NCBI GenBank assembly: GCA_017617235.1
Contig: JAFZWQ010000014.1
Coordinates: forward strand, 1-64,000
Direction: 5' to 3'
Length of the DNA stretch: 64,000 nucleotides
Origin: Bacteroidaceae bacterium
GTDB lineage: Bacteria > Bacteroidota > Bacteroidia > Bacteroidales > Bacteroidaceae
The translations under genes were made by a program, and so were the position numbers. Below the pieces are notes generated by a model. That model saw nothing but the letters and a program-made list of their open reading frames with translations, was not told the origin of the DNA and made no database searches. Positions 42,107-51,192 of this stretch are shown here, one piece after another; the first letter of the stretch is position 1, and each line of letters starts with the position of its first letter.

Positions 42107-43627
42107 ATGAAAATAACATTAAAGCATTCACTGCTGGTTTGCATAAGTTGCCTGTGGGGAAATGGTACAAAGGCTCAAAATCCCATTATCTGCGACCGAT
42201 ATACCCCTGACCCAGCACCTTATGTTCATAATGATACACTCTACCTATTTGTCGATCATGATGAAGACGAGACAGAGAACGGTTATTTCACAATGAAGGA
42301 CTGGCTGCTCTACAGCACCGTAGATATGGTCAACTGGACCTATCGCGGCACGCCACTTACCTCTGCCACGTTCTCTGCATGGGCCAAGCAGGACAACGAC
42401 TGCTGGGCCAGTCAGTGCATTGAGCGCAATGGCAAATGGTATTGGTATTGCACCGCCACAATCAAAGGAGAGGCCTACCCTGGAATTGGTGTGGCTGTAG
42501 CCGACAATCCTGCTGGGCCCTACAAAGACCCCAACGGTAAGCCGTTAGTAAAAGGATGGTTCAAGATTGACCCTACGGTAATCATTGATGACGATGGAAA
42601 GGCCTATCTGTTTTATGGAAACAACATGCTATGGTATGCCCGGTTGACAAAAAGTATGACGGCCATTACGGGTGGAGAGATAGAGGTAAAAACAAAGGAC
42701 GAGAATGCTTTTGGTCCCTATAAAGGATATAACGACGACGGAACACCCAAAACCAACTTCGAGGAGGCTTCGTGGATATACAAACGCAACGGCAAGTATT
42801 ATTTGGAATATGCTGCCGGCGGTGTGCCCGAACACTGGGCCTACTCCACTGCCGACAAAATTACGGGCCCTTGGACCTATCAAGGCAAGGTAATGGGAGA
42901 AGCAGATGGTAGTTTCACCATTCATGGCGGCAGCGTGGAATACAAAGGTCATCACTACATGTTCTACCACAATGGAAAGTTACCTGGAGGAGGTGGTTTC
43001 AAACGCTCCACCTGTATCGAAGAGTTTACGCCGAATGAGGATGGGACTCTACCGTTTATCCCCTTTACAACAAAAGGAGTAGAACCTCTGCAAACGGTGA
43101 ATCCATATGAGCTACAGGAGGCTGAAACCATTAATCAATCCGAAGGCATACATTGTACAGGAAATTATCAACAATGCTATGTGACCGACATCAGTCGAGG
43201 TGATTACATCAAGGTTCGTAATGTGGACTTTGGCAATAATGGAGCCCGGTCATTCACTGCAAAGATACGAGCTAACCATAAAGGTACGCTACAAGTGCGT
43301 GTAGGTAGTAAATCAGGCTCCATAAAAGGAAAAGTAAGTTTTGAGCCCACAAACGATGAATGGATAAAATTTTCGTGTGACTTGTCATCACCCATTACAG
43401 GTGTATGCGATATCTATTTCACATTTTCCAGTTCCAACAGTAGCAGTTCGCTGATGGAATTCGACAACTGGTGCTTCAACGAAGAAACGACAGGCGTACA
43501 GACACATGCCTCTGGTCTCTATCCGACATCGAAAGCCACCTATGACTTGCAAGGTCGCAAAACGGTAGGGAAAACCCGCTCCAAATCAATAAGAATAATG
43601 GATGGCAAGAAAATAGTAACCCCATGA
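42107..43627 (+). CDS. Secreted GH43 with C-terminal CBM6-like module
   Basis: The 506-residue protein has a signal peptide (to GTKA before Gln) and a GH43 propeller: YTPDPAPYVHNDTLYLFVDH (base Asp), KIDPTVIIDDDGKAYLF and FEEASWIYKRNGKYYLEY (acid Glu). Residues about 345-465 form a CBM6-like sandwich (ELQEAETINQSEGIHCT). The C terminus (YDLQGRKTVGKTRSKSIRI) resembles a sorting tail. Related two-domain enzymes are arabinofuranosidases or beta-xylosidases of arabinoxylan. It overlaps the GH95 gene by 4 nt. Confidence 0.88.
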   Translation: MKITLKHSLLVCISCLWGNGTKAQNPIICDRYTPDPAPYVHNDTLYLFVDHDEDETENGYFTMKDWLLYSTVDMVNWTYRGTPLTSATFSAWAKQDNDCWASQCIERNGKWYWYCTATIKGEAYPGIGVAVADNPAGPYKDPNGKPLVKGWFKIDPTVIIDDDGKAYLFYGNNMLWYARLTKSMTAITGGEIEVKTKDENAFGPYKGYNDDGTPKTNFEEASWIYKRNGKYYLEYAAGGVPEHWAYSTADKITGPWTYQGKVMGEADGSFTIHGGSVEYKGHHYMFYHNGKLPGGGGFKRSTCIEEFTPNEDGTLPFIPFTTKGVEPLQTVNPYELQEAETINQSEGIHCTGNYQQCYVTDISRGDYIKVRNVDFGNNGARSFTAKIRANHKGTLQVRVGSKSGSIKGKVSFEPTNDEWIKFSCDLSSPITGVCDIYFTFSSSNSSSSLMEFDNWCFNEETTGVQTHASGLYPTSKATYDLQGRKTVGKTRSKSIRIMDGKKIVTP

Positions 43628-46086
43628 AACGTATCTTATCTTTAATTATCATCGTGCTGTCGCTTTCTGTATCTGCTCAGCAGCACAAACTTTGGTACAG
43701 TCGTCCAGCGGCACACTGGTTGGAAGCTCTTCCAGTTGGCAACTCCCACCTTGGGGCCATGATATATGGTGGCACCAACACAGAGGAAATCCAACTGAAC
43801 GAAGAAACCTTCTGGTCCGGTTCACCCTATTCTAACAACAGCGACGAAGCGCTAAAGTACCTGCCGGAAGTCAGGAAACTTATTTTCGAAGGCCGGGAAG
43901 AGGATGCTCAGAAACTATTGGACAAACATTTTATGAAAGGTCCTCATGGTATGCGTTTCCTGCCATTAGGCAGTGTGAAATTGAAATTCGGCCATACGGA
44001 TGTTAATAACTATCATCGCGAGTTGAATTTGGGTAATGCTATTACCACTACCTCATATTCCTATAATGGAATAAAGTATAAACGAACGGTTTTCGCTTCA
44101 CAGGCAGACAATGTAATCATAGTCCAGCTGACAGCTAGCAAGCAAAAAAGACTATCTTTTGAAGTTGGTTTCGATAGCCAATTGGAATCCCAAATTCTTA
44201 CAGTTTCTGAACGTGAGAAACAGCCGGTTAATGAGTTGGCTGCCATCGTTGATGGTGTGGAGCAAGAGGGCATCAAGGCTGGTTTAAAGGCAGAGTGCCG
44301 CATCAAAGTGAAAACCGATGGACAACTGGAGCATAGCCTTCATTCGTTGAATGTGACCAAAGCTACGACTGCCACACTCTATATTACCGCAGCTACTAAC
44401 TTTGTGAATTATCACGACGTGAGTGGTAATCCTATTAAGAAGAATAATAAAACCTTAGATAGTCTGCATGGCAAAACCTATAAGAGCCTGCTGGATTCCC
44501 ACATCAAGAAGTATCAAGAGCAGTACAACCGCGTCAGCTTAACCCTGCCGAAGAACGATGCTTCCAGAATGGAAACCGACAAACGTTTGGTCGCGTTCTC
44601 ACAGAAGCCCTCCGATTTGGATATGGTTTCGTTAATGATGCAGTATGGTCGCTATCTGCTCATATCCTCCTCGCAACCCGGTGGACAACCTGCGAATTTA
44701 CAAGGGGTATGGAATGACAAAAGAGATGCGCCATGGGATTCGAAATATACTATAAACATCAATGCGGAGATGAACTACTGGCCGGCATTAGTCGGTAATT
44801 TGGCAGAAACACAATTCCCGCTTTTCGATATGATACGCGACTTAAATGTAACTGGACGCCAGACTGCCAAACAGATGTACGACTGCCAAGGATGGATTGC
44901 TCACCACAATACAGACTTGTGGCGTATTACAGGGCCTGTTGATGGTACACCATGGGGTATGTTTCCCACAGGTGGTGCATGGTTGACTACACACATCTGG
45001 CAACACTATCTTTTTACAGGTGACCGTCAATTCCTTTCAGATAATTATTCCATCATGAAGGGGGCCGCCGATTTTCTGCTCGACTATATGCAGATACATC
45101 CAAGCCTAGGGTGGAAGGTAACAGTACCTACTGTTTCACCGGAACATGGTCCAATGGGAAAGCGAACCAATGTAACCGCAGGCTCAACGATGGACAACCA
45201 AATCGCATTCGATGTATTAAGTAACACACTAAAAGCAGCAGAAGCTCTGAATATAACTGACGAAGAATACAAAAACGAACTGCGTAAAACGATTACTCAA
45301 TTACCTCCTATGCAAATCGGGCGCTATGGGCAATTGCAAGAATGGCTCATTGATGCAGATAATCCCAAGGATGAACATCGTCACATCTCACACCTTTATG
45401 GGCTTTATCCTTCCAATCAAATTTCGCCATATTCGCATCCAGACCTGTTTACTGCCGCAGCCAATACCCTGAACCAACGCGGCGATATGGCCACAGGATG
45501 GAGTCTTGGATGGAAAACAAACTTTTGGGCACGTATGCTCGACGGTAACCATGCTTTCCAGATTATAAAGAATATGCTACATTTACTACCGGATGACTCT
45601 AAGGCACGCCAATATCCTGACGGCCGCACTTATCCTAACCTGTTTGATGCTCATCCGCCTTTCCAAATTGACGGTAACTTTGGCGTGTCTGCAGGTATTT
45701 GCGAAATGCTCGTACAGAGTCATGATGGTGCAGTTCACCTGCTGCCTGCCCTGCCCGAGATATGGGCAGAGGGAATGGTCAAGGGGCTGCGTGCGAGAGG
45801 TGGCTTCATCGTCGACATAAAATGGTCTAACGGGGAAATTAAACAAGCCACACTGCATTCCACCATTGGAGGCGTATTGCGCCTGCGCTCATATTGGCCC
45901 CTTAAAGGAAAGAACCTTAGGAAGGCGGCTGGTAATTGCCCCAACGAGTTGCTAGCACCAGCAGACATTAAGGAGCCCCTTCGTTCCAGCGAAATAAAGG
46001 ATTTCAAGAATTTATCCATCCGGCCAGTATACGAATACGACCTCGATACCCAGCCTGGCACAACCTACACCCTTTCCATAAACTAA
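43624..46086 (+). CDS. Secreted GH95, alpha-L-fucosidase or alpha-L-galactosidase
   Basis: The 820-residue protein has a signal peptide (LSVSA before Gln-Gln) and all GH95 parts: N-terminal beta-sandwich (WYSRPAAHWLEALPVGNSHLG), an (alpha/alpha)6 barrel (ANLQGVWNDKRDAPWDSKYT, INAEMNYWPALVG, TVSPEHGP) and FQIDGNFGVSAGICEML with the likely base Asp. The residue two before the paired catalytic Asn (Asn378/Asn380) is Thr376, whereas characterised bifidobacterial fucosidases have His. As I recall, that change marks xylan-acting alpha-L-galactosidases. Activity toward L-galactose caps on cereal xylan is therefore likely but untested. Confidence 0.9.
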   Translation: MKRILSLIIIVLSLSVSAQQHKLWYSRPAAHWLEALPVGNSHLGAMIYGGTNTEEIQLNEETFWSGSPYSNNSDEALKYLPEVRKLIFEGREEDAQKLLDKHFMKGPHGMRFLPLGSVKLKFGHTDVNNYHRELNLGNAITTTSYSYNGIKYKRTVFASQADNVIIVQLTASKQKRLSFEVGFDSQLESQILTVSEREKQPVNELAAIVDGVEQEGIKAGLKAECRIKVKTDGQLEHSLHSLNVTKATTATLYITAATNFVNYHDVSGNPIKKNNKTLDSLHGKTYKSLLDSHIKKYQEQYNRVSLTLPKNDASRMETDKRLVAFSQKPSDLDMVSLMMQYGRYLLISSSQPGGQPANLQGVWNDKRDAPWDSKYTININAEMNYWPALVGNLAETQFPLFDMIRDLNVTGRQTAKQMYDCQGWIAHHNTDLWRITGPVDGTPWGMFPTGGAWLTTHIWQHYLFTGDRQFLSDNYSIMKGAADFLLDYMQIHPSLGWKVTVPTVSPEHGPMGKRTNVTAGSTMDNQIAFDVLSNTLKAAEALNITDEEYKNELRKTITQLPPMQIGRYGQLQEWLIDADNPKDEHRHISHLYGLYPSNQISPYSHPDLFTAAANTLNQRGDMATGWSLGWKTNFWARMLDGNHAFQIIKNMLHLLPDDSKARQYPDGRTYPNLFDAHPPFQIDGNFGVSAGICEMLVQSHDGAVHLLPALPEIWAEGMVKGLRARGGFIVDIKWSNGEIKQATLHSTIGGVLRLRSYWPLKGKNLRKAAGNCPNELLAPADIKEPLRSSEIKDFKNLSIRPVYEYDLDTQPGTTYTLSIN

Positions 46087-46100
46087 ATATCCATGATATT

Positions 46101-47720
46101 ATGACAACAAGAACTTTACTACGCACATTGCTCTGTATTGCATTGCTAACCGTGAACAATGACAATGTAAAAAGCCAAAACAGCGACTATATCACTAACC
46201 CTATGCTTTGGGCTGATGTTCCAGACCCCGACGTTATTCGTGTAGATGACACGTTTTACATGGTATCCACCACCATGCACTTGATGCCTGGTGCACCTGT
46301 CATGGCATCGAAAGACCTGAAAAACTGGGAGACCGTGGGTTACATCTTTGACAAGTTAACAGACTCGCCAAAATACGACCTGCAAGAAGGTACTGTATAC
46401 GGACGTGGCCAGTGGGCTACATCACTTAAATACCATGATGGAAAATTTTGGGCGCTATTGGCACCCAATGAGGGTGGACCAATGGGTGACACCTATATCT
46501 TTACTGCACCAAAGGCCGAAGGACCATGGACCATCCACTCCCGTCTGCGCCATTTCCATGATGCCACATTGTTTTTTGATGAAGACGGCACACCCTATGT
46601 ATTCTATGGAACCGGCGAAATGTGCCAACTTTCACGCGATTTAAAGAGCGTAGTTGAAGGAACAAACCGCCATTACTTCCAACGTGAGGCTGACGAACGC
46701 GGACTACTAGAAGGGACTCGCGTTGTAAAACACAATGGGACATATTATGCCCTACTCATCAGTCATGTATATGCCCCTGGTCGTCATCGCAGAGAAGTTT
46801 GCTACCGCACGAAGGATTTAAATGCAAAATGGGAGAAGAATGTTATATTGGAGAGTGATTTTGGTGGTTTCTCTTATCTAGCACAAGGTACTATTGTTGA
46901 CACCGATGAGGGCGATTGGTACGGCATTATGTTTCAGGACCGCGGTGGCGTAGGCCGTGTGCTGACACTTTCGCCTGTACGCTGGATTGATGGCTGGCCC
47001 ATGCTTGGCGATGAAAGCGGTAAGGTTCCTACAAAAATGCGTCCATACAAGAGTGGGCAACCAAAGACAGGAATCGTTCGAAGCGATGATTTCTCAAGCT
47101 CTAAACTTGGCCTGCATTGGCAATGGAACCATAATCCAATCGACCAAGCCTGGAGTCTCAGCGAACGTCCTGGTTTTATGCGTATGAAAACAAGCCGTAT
47201 AGTGCAAAACCTATATTTAGCTCCCAACACTCTGACACAGCGCATGGAGGGTCCGGCATGCAGCGGTAGTATATATCTCGATTTGAGCAAGATGAAGGAT
47301 GGTGATTGTGCTGGCTTTGCAACTTTCAACGGTGATAGTGGTGTGCTAACCATTAAGAAGAAAGGAAAGAAACTCACCCTCGAAATGAGTGAGCAAAAAG
47401 TGAGCCTGACAGACCGCGAAAAGGCTGTAACCAACGTCGAGGAAAAAGTTATCGAGACGGTAAATCTCAACTCAAAACTTTCAGCTATCAACTTGAGAAT
47501 CACCGGTGACTTCCAACCGGGTCATAACGATGCTGCAAACTTCTACTATAGTCTCGATGGACAAAAATGGATACAAATAGGCACAAAGAACTACCGTATG
47601 ACCTTCGACTATCGTCGTTTCTTTATGGGAAGCAAGTTCGCAATCTTCAACTATGCTACAAAGAAGGATGGCGGTTACATCGACGTCGACGAGTTCGTTT
47701 ACACCTGTGAACCCAAATAA
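46101..47720 (+). CDS. Secreted GH43, subfamily 12-like
   Basis: The 539-residue protein has a signal peptide ending near VKS-Gln and a GH43 propeller with base Asp42 (ADVPDPDVIRVDDTFYMVS), HDATLFFDEDG and RGLLEGTRVV (acid Glu). A C-terminal concanavalin-like domain (about 330-539, HWQWNHNPIDQAWSLSERPG) completes the architecture. It is a paralogue of the C-terminal half of the GH97-GH43 fusion, and is expected to be an arabinofuranosidase. It ends the operon 4 bp from the convergent helicase gene, leaving no room for a terminator between them. Confidence 0.9.
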   Translation: MTTRTLLRTLLCIALLTVNNDNVKSQNSDYITNPMLWADVPDPDVIRVDDTFYMVSTTMHLMPGAPVMASKDLKNWETVGYIFDKLTDSPKYDLQEGTVYGRGQWATSLKYHDGKFWALLAPNEGGPMGDTYIFTAPKAEGPWTIHSRLRHFHDATLFFDEDGTPYVFYGTGEMCQLSRDLKSVVEGTNRHYFQREADERGLLEGTRVVKHNGTYYALLISHVYAPGRHRREVCYRTKDLNAKWEKNVILESDFGGFSYLAQGTIVDTDEGDWYGIMFQDRGGVGRVLTLSPVRWIDGWPMLGDESGKVPTKMRPYKSGQPKTGIVRSDDFSSSKLGLHWQWNHNPIDQAWSLSERPGFMRMKTSRIVQNLYLAPNTLTQRMEGPACSGSIYLDLSKMKDGDCAGFATFNGDSGVLTIKKKGKKLTLEMSEQKVSLTDREKAVTNVEEKVIETVNLNSKLSAINLRITGDFQPGHNDAANFYYSLDGQKWIQIGTKNYRMTFDYRRFFMGSKFAIFNYATKKDGGYIDVDEFVYTCEPK

Positions 47721-47724
47721 GTTT

Positions 47725-49161
47725 CTACTCAACAATTTGCTGCGGAGGCCAGTTGACAAGATAAACAGCCTCTGTCGCACGAGTTATAGCGGTATAAAGC
47801 CAACGAAAATAGTCCGGAGATAACATATCCTCTGTCACGTAACCCTGATCAATAAATACCCGTTGCCACTGTCCGCCTTGGGCTTTATGACAGGTCACAG
47901 CATAGGAATACTTCACTTGGAGGGCATTGAAATAAATGTCCTCCTTTATTTTTTTCATAAGATCACGACGATTCGTAATCTCTGGATAGTCTGCACATAC
48001 AGCGTCAAACAATGCTATCTGCTGGTCCTGCGTCAAAGCAGGGGCTTCGCTTTGTAAGGTGTCAAGTAATATAGTAGCATCCAGTTCCAAATCATCGAAG
48101 TCTGGAAATCGTAAAGTCACATCTGCAAAATGAAAACCATAAAGAACACGCTCATTACGGAATCGACACACCACGGCCACATCGCCATTAGCTATGAAAT
48201 CAGTTGCAATCTCTGTGTCGTTTTCTTCTTTTAACCAGAAATAATTATTCTTGACTACAATAAGTTGGTCTCCTCCCGTCAATTCATCCTCATACATGAG
48301 GATTCGAGTCCGTATACCATTATTATACAGATTTGCACGACGATTACTGCGAGTCACTACAATCGTTTGATCTGTACCACAACGACTGTAACTCTCCTCA
48401 AGCATTTCTATCAAATCCTCACCAAGTACAACCCTGACATCGGGAAAGCCTTGTACTCGGAAACGGGGGAAAACACCCATTTCATCGGAAGAAATCAAAT
48501 TCCTGAGCAATGTAGCATTCCAAAGTATACCAGAATCGTCTATTTGACGCATCACCTGAGTCAGTTGAGCCTCATACACATTCAGACCATAACCAGCCAA
48601 AGAGACGACATTTAAAGCAGGACTCAGTTCCTCACCCACAGGTGGCAATTGGGCAGAATCGCCTACAAGCATTAGCCTGCACCCTTCACCAGCATAAACA
48701 TAATGAATAAGATCGTCGAGCAAACGACCTGTGCCAAACATCTTTCCGGAAACGCCTTCATTATTTATCATAGACGCCTCGTCAACAATAAAAAGAGTAT
48801 GCTTATGGTTGTTGGTATTCGACTGGAAACCTGTCATATCCACAAAAAATGTTTTCTGGCGATATATCTTCTTATGAATCGTGTATGCAGCATGATCGGC
48901 ATGCAAAGCAAAAACCTTTGCAGCACGCCCTGTCGGAGCTAATAATACGACGGGGCGTCCAAACGCCATCATGGTTTGTACCAACGCACCTACCAACGAT
49001 GTCTTTCCCGTACCAGCATAACCCTGTAACATGAATACATCGTCGCGATTCGTAGAAAGTAAGAATTCGCACCACTTTTCAACGACTTCTAACTGCTCGT
49101 TAGTTGCCTTATAAGGGAATTTCCCGAGGATTAAGGCTCTTAATTCATTTTTTATTGACAT
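47725..49161 (-). CDS. RecD-like ATP-dependent DNA helicase
   Basis: The 478-residue superfamily 1B helicase has Walker A in QGYAGTGKTSL, motif LLAPTGRAAKVF, Walker B in LFIVDEASMI, and GDSAQLPPVG. The C-terminal motif is YSYAVTCHKAQGGQWQRVF with YTAITRATEAVYLV. The layout is that of the short RecD/AAA_30 plus UvrD_C_2 proteins common in Bacteroidetes. It likely unwinds DNA in repair. A promoter at 49225-49252 lies upstream, back to back with that of the next gene. Confidence 0.93.
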   Translation of the reverse strand: MSIKNELRALILGKFPYKATNEQLEVVEKWCEFLLSTNRDDVFMLQGYAGTGKTSLVGALVQTMMAFGRPVVLLAPTGRAAKVFALHADHAAYTIHKKIYRQKTFFVDMTGFQSNTNNHKHTLFIVDEASMINNEGVSGKMFGTGRLLDDLIHYVYAGEGCRLMLVGDSAQLPPVGEELSPALNVVSLAGYGLNVYEAQLTQVMRQIDDSGILWNATLLRNLISSDEMGVFPRFRVQGFPDVRVVLGEDLIEMLEESYSRCGTDQTIVVTRSNRRANLYNNGIRTRILMYEDELTGGDQLIVVKNNYFWLKEENDTEIATDFIANGDVAVVCRFRNERVLYGFHFADVTLRFPDFDDLELDATILLDTLQSEAPALTQDQQIALFDAVCADYPEITNRRDLMKKIKEDIYFNALQVKYSYAVTCHKAQGGQWQRVFIDQGYVTEDMLSPDYFRWLYTAITRATEAVYLVNWPPQQIVE

Positions 49162-49210
49162 CTTTCTATAAAAAGTAGCACAAAATGTGGGTTATTCAAT
49201 TATTTTATTT

Positions 49211-49252
49211 TATTTTTGCAAGACCAAAGGTACAAATAAGCACGTAAAACGC
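49211..49252. promoter_or_regulatory. Overlapping divergent promoters
   Basis: On the minus strand TACCTTTG (49232 to 49225) with a TTTTG about 19 nt upstream serves the helicase. On the plus strand TATTTTTG at 49211-49218 fits the gene at 49276, with no clear -33. Transcription from one should interfere with the other. Confidence 0.55.
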
Positions 49253-49275
49253 AAAATAAATACAAACATAACATC

Positions 49276-49980
49276 ATGAAAAAGCTAATTAATGTAGTTT
49301 TAGGTATTTGTGCGCTGGCAATGTTGTTCATCTGCTACCGCAGTATTGCCGACCAACAAGACTTCGACAACGAGGTTAAACAGCGTGAAGTAGACGTAAA
49401 GGCTCGTCTGATTCAGATTCGCAATGCAGAGAATGCCTTCAAGGAGCAACATCCAGATGAGGGCTTCTGTGGCGATTGGGATTCTCTGATTGCCTGGGTT
49501 AAGGAAGCCAAGTTACCCACAATCATCAAGCAAGGTGTGCTCACGGAAGACCAAATGGAAAAGGGACTGACCGAATCAAAAGCTGCTGCCATTGTAGCAC
49601 GCGGAAATGCCGCAGAAATTGCAGCCAATGGTTTGCAGGAATTCCGTCGCGACACCACATGGGTATCCCTCATTGACTCTCTGTATGGAAGCGATTTCAA
49701 TCCTGATGAACTATGCTATATCCCCCACTCGGATGCAAAAGATGGTGAAAAGAAGAAGTTTGAACTGATTGCAGTATGGATTAAGACTAAGTCAGATGCA
49801 GTTATCCCCGTTATGGAATGCGGTGCCACCTTTGATACCTACCTGGTAGGCGACAGTAAACAATGGGCACGAGAAGCTGCTAACCAAACCGAAATCGCTG
49901 ATGGCATGGGCAACTATCCTGGTTTAAAGATTGGTGAAGCAGGTTTGAACTGGAACAACAATGCTGGAAACTGGGAATAA
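49276..49980 (+). CDS. Conserved Bacteroidetes protein with N-terminal membrane anchor
   Basis: The 234-residue protein has one N-terminal hydrophobic segment (INVVLGICALAMLFICY) followed by a charged helix (EVKQREVDVKARLIQIRNAE) and a folded domain. I cannot name a family. From memory it usually precedes the DUF3822 and rsmD genes in this phylum, as here, where it overlaps the DUF3822 gene by 20 nt. A periplasm-facing anchored protein is the simplest reading. Confidence 0.75.
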   Translation: MKKLINVVLGICALAMLFICYRSIADQQDFDNEVKQREVDVKARLIQIRNAENAFKEQHPDEGFCGDWDSLIAWVKEAKLPTIIKQGVLTEDQMEKGLTESKAAAIVARGNAAEIAANGLQEFRRDTTWVSLIDSLYGSDFNPDELCYIPHSDAKDGEKKKFELIAVWIKTKSDAVIPVMECGATFDTYLVGDSKQWAREAANQTEIADGMGNYPGLKIGEAGLNWNNNAGNWE

Positions 49981-50671
49981 AAGACTTACGGAACAAGAAT
50001 TATCCATCCGGATTTATTCGGATGGATTTTCTTTTTACACTCCGCATAGCCAAAAGGACGTAAAATTACGACCGAATGAATCATTGGAGAAAGCCTTGGA
50101 GGATGCCTTCAAAACAAATGCATTGTTACGTCCCGACTATGACGAAGTGAACATCTATGCCGACTATCCTTCCACACGTATCCCATTAGACGAGTTCCGT
50201 AGCGAAGAGGCACAAGCTTTATATCGGCTGACATTTGGACAAGATAGTCTGCAAGGTATGAATATGCACTACGAAATGCTACCGGCCTTGGAAGTAATAG
50301 AAGTATTTGCTCTGGATGCTACCATTGAAGAGACCATTCTACAACACTATCCCCATGCATCCATCCACAGTTATTTTGGGCAGCTGATGAATAAAATGTG
50401 GGCTAAAGACAAACGTTACCGAGGTAAAGAGCGAAGGCTTTATGCACACTGTAACGGTCGGCAGCTCTTTGTTTTCTCCTATAATAAGGGGAAACTACAA
50501 TTTGCGAATTCATTCGAAGCTACCAGTGTTGACAACCAGCTCTATTACTTGCTTTACGTTTGGAAACAACTGGGTTTCGATCAAAAAAACGACACCTGCA
50601 TCCTATTAAGTAAAGATAAAATTTTGGAAACTGAACTGAAGAAATACATAATCAATATTGTATGCGCATAA
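49961..50671 (+). CDS. DUF3822 family protein
   Basis: The 236-residue protein matches DUF3822, a Bacteroidetes family with an actin-like (ASKHA/PilM-type) fold: LSIRIYSDGFSFYTPHS near the start and LYAHCNGRQLFVFSYNKGKL in the second half. It has no known biochemical function. The long overlap with the upstream gene and 10-nt overlap with rsmD show tight coupling. Confidence 0.82.
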   Translation: MLETGNKRLTEQELSIRIYSDGFSFYTPHSQKDVKLRPNESLEKALEDAFKTNALLRPDYDEVNIYADYPSTRIPLDEFRSEEAQALYRLTFGQDSLQGMNMHYEMLPALEVIEVFALDATIEETILQHYPHASIHSYFGQLMNKMWAKDKRYRGKERRLYAHCNGRQLFVFSYNKGKLQFANSFEATSVDNQLYYLLYVWKQLGFDQKNDTCILLSKDKILETELKKYIINIVCA

Positions 50672-51192
50672 TCACAGGCAAATACAAAGGACGCCATTTC
50701 GAGATTCCTCGTTCGTTCAAAGCACGCCCCACTACCGACTTTGCCAAAGAGAACCTATTCAATGTTCTGCGAGGTTACTTGGATTTTGAAGACGCACATG
50801 CACTTGATCTTTTTTCCGGAACGGGAAGCATCACGCTAGAACTACTCTCACGTGGTTGTAGTCGCGTCGTATCTGTGGAAAAAGACCCCTTTCACTACCG
50901 TGTCATCGAAGAGTTCTTATATCGACTGGGTGACGAAAATGCATTTCTCATTCGAGGTGATGTTTTCAAGTTCCTATCCACTGTTCACGAACAATTTAAC
51001 TTAATCTTTGCAGACCCACCCTATACACTCCCAAATATTTCCGATTTGCCCGACCTGATATTGGAACGCGACCTGTTATTGCCAAGCGGTTTGTTTATAC
51101 TGGAGCATGGGAAAAGGGATGATTTTAAAAATCATCCCCGTTTCGTAGAGCATCGTGCATACGGAAGTGTAAATTTCTCTTTCTTTCAGTAA
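50662..51192 (+). CDS. rsmD: 16S rRNA (guanine966-N2)-methyltransferase
   Basis: The 176-residue enzyme methylates G966 of 16S rRNA with S-adenosylmethionine. It has the family start MRIITGKYKGRHFEIPR, the RPTTDFAKENLFN segment, the SAM-binding ALDLFSGTGSITLELLSRG and the catalytic DPPY motif. Its stop abuts the stop of the convergent outer-membrane protein gene, with no base between them. Confidence 0.95.
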   Translation: MRIITGKYKGRHFEIPRSFKARPTTDFAKENLFNVLRGYLDFEDAHALDLFSGTGSITLELLSRGCSRVVSVEKDPFHYRVIEEFLYRLGDENAFLIRGDVFKFLSTVHEQFNLIFADPPYTLPNISDLPDLILERDLLLPSGLFILEHGKRDDFKNHPRFVEHRAYGSVNFSFFQ

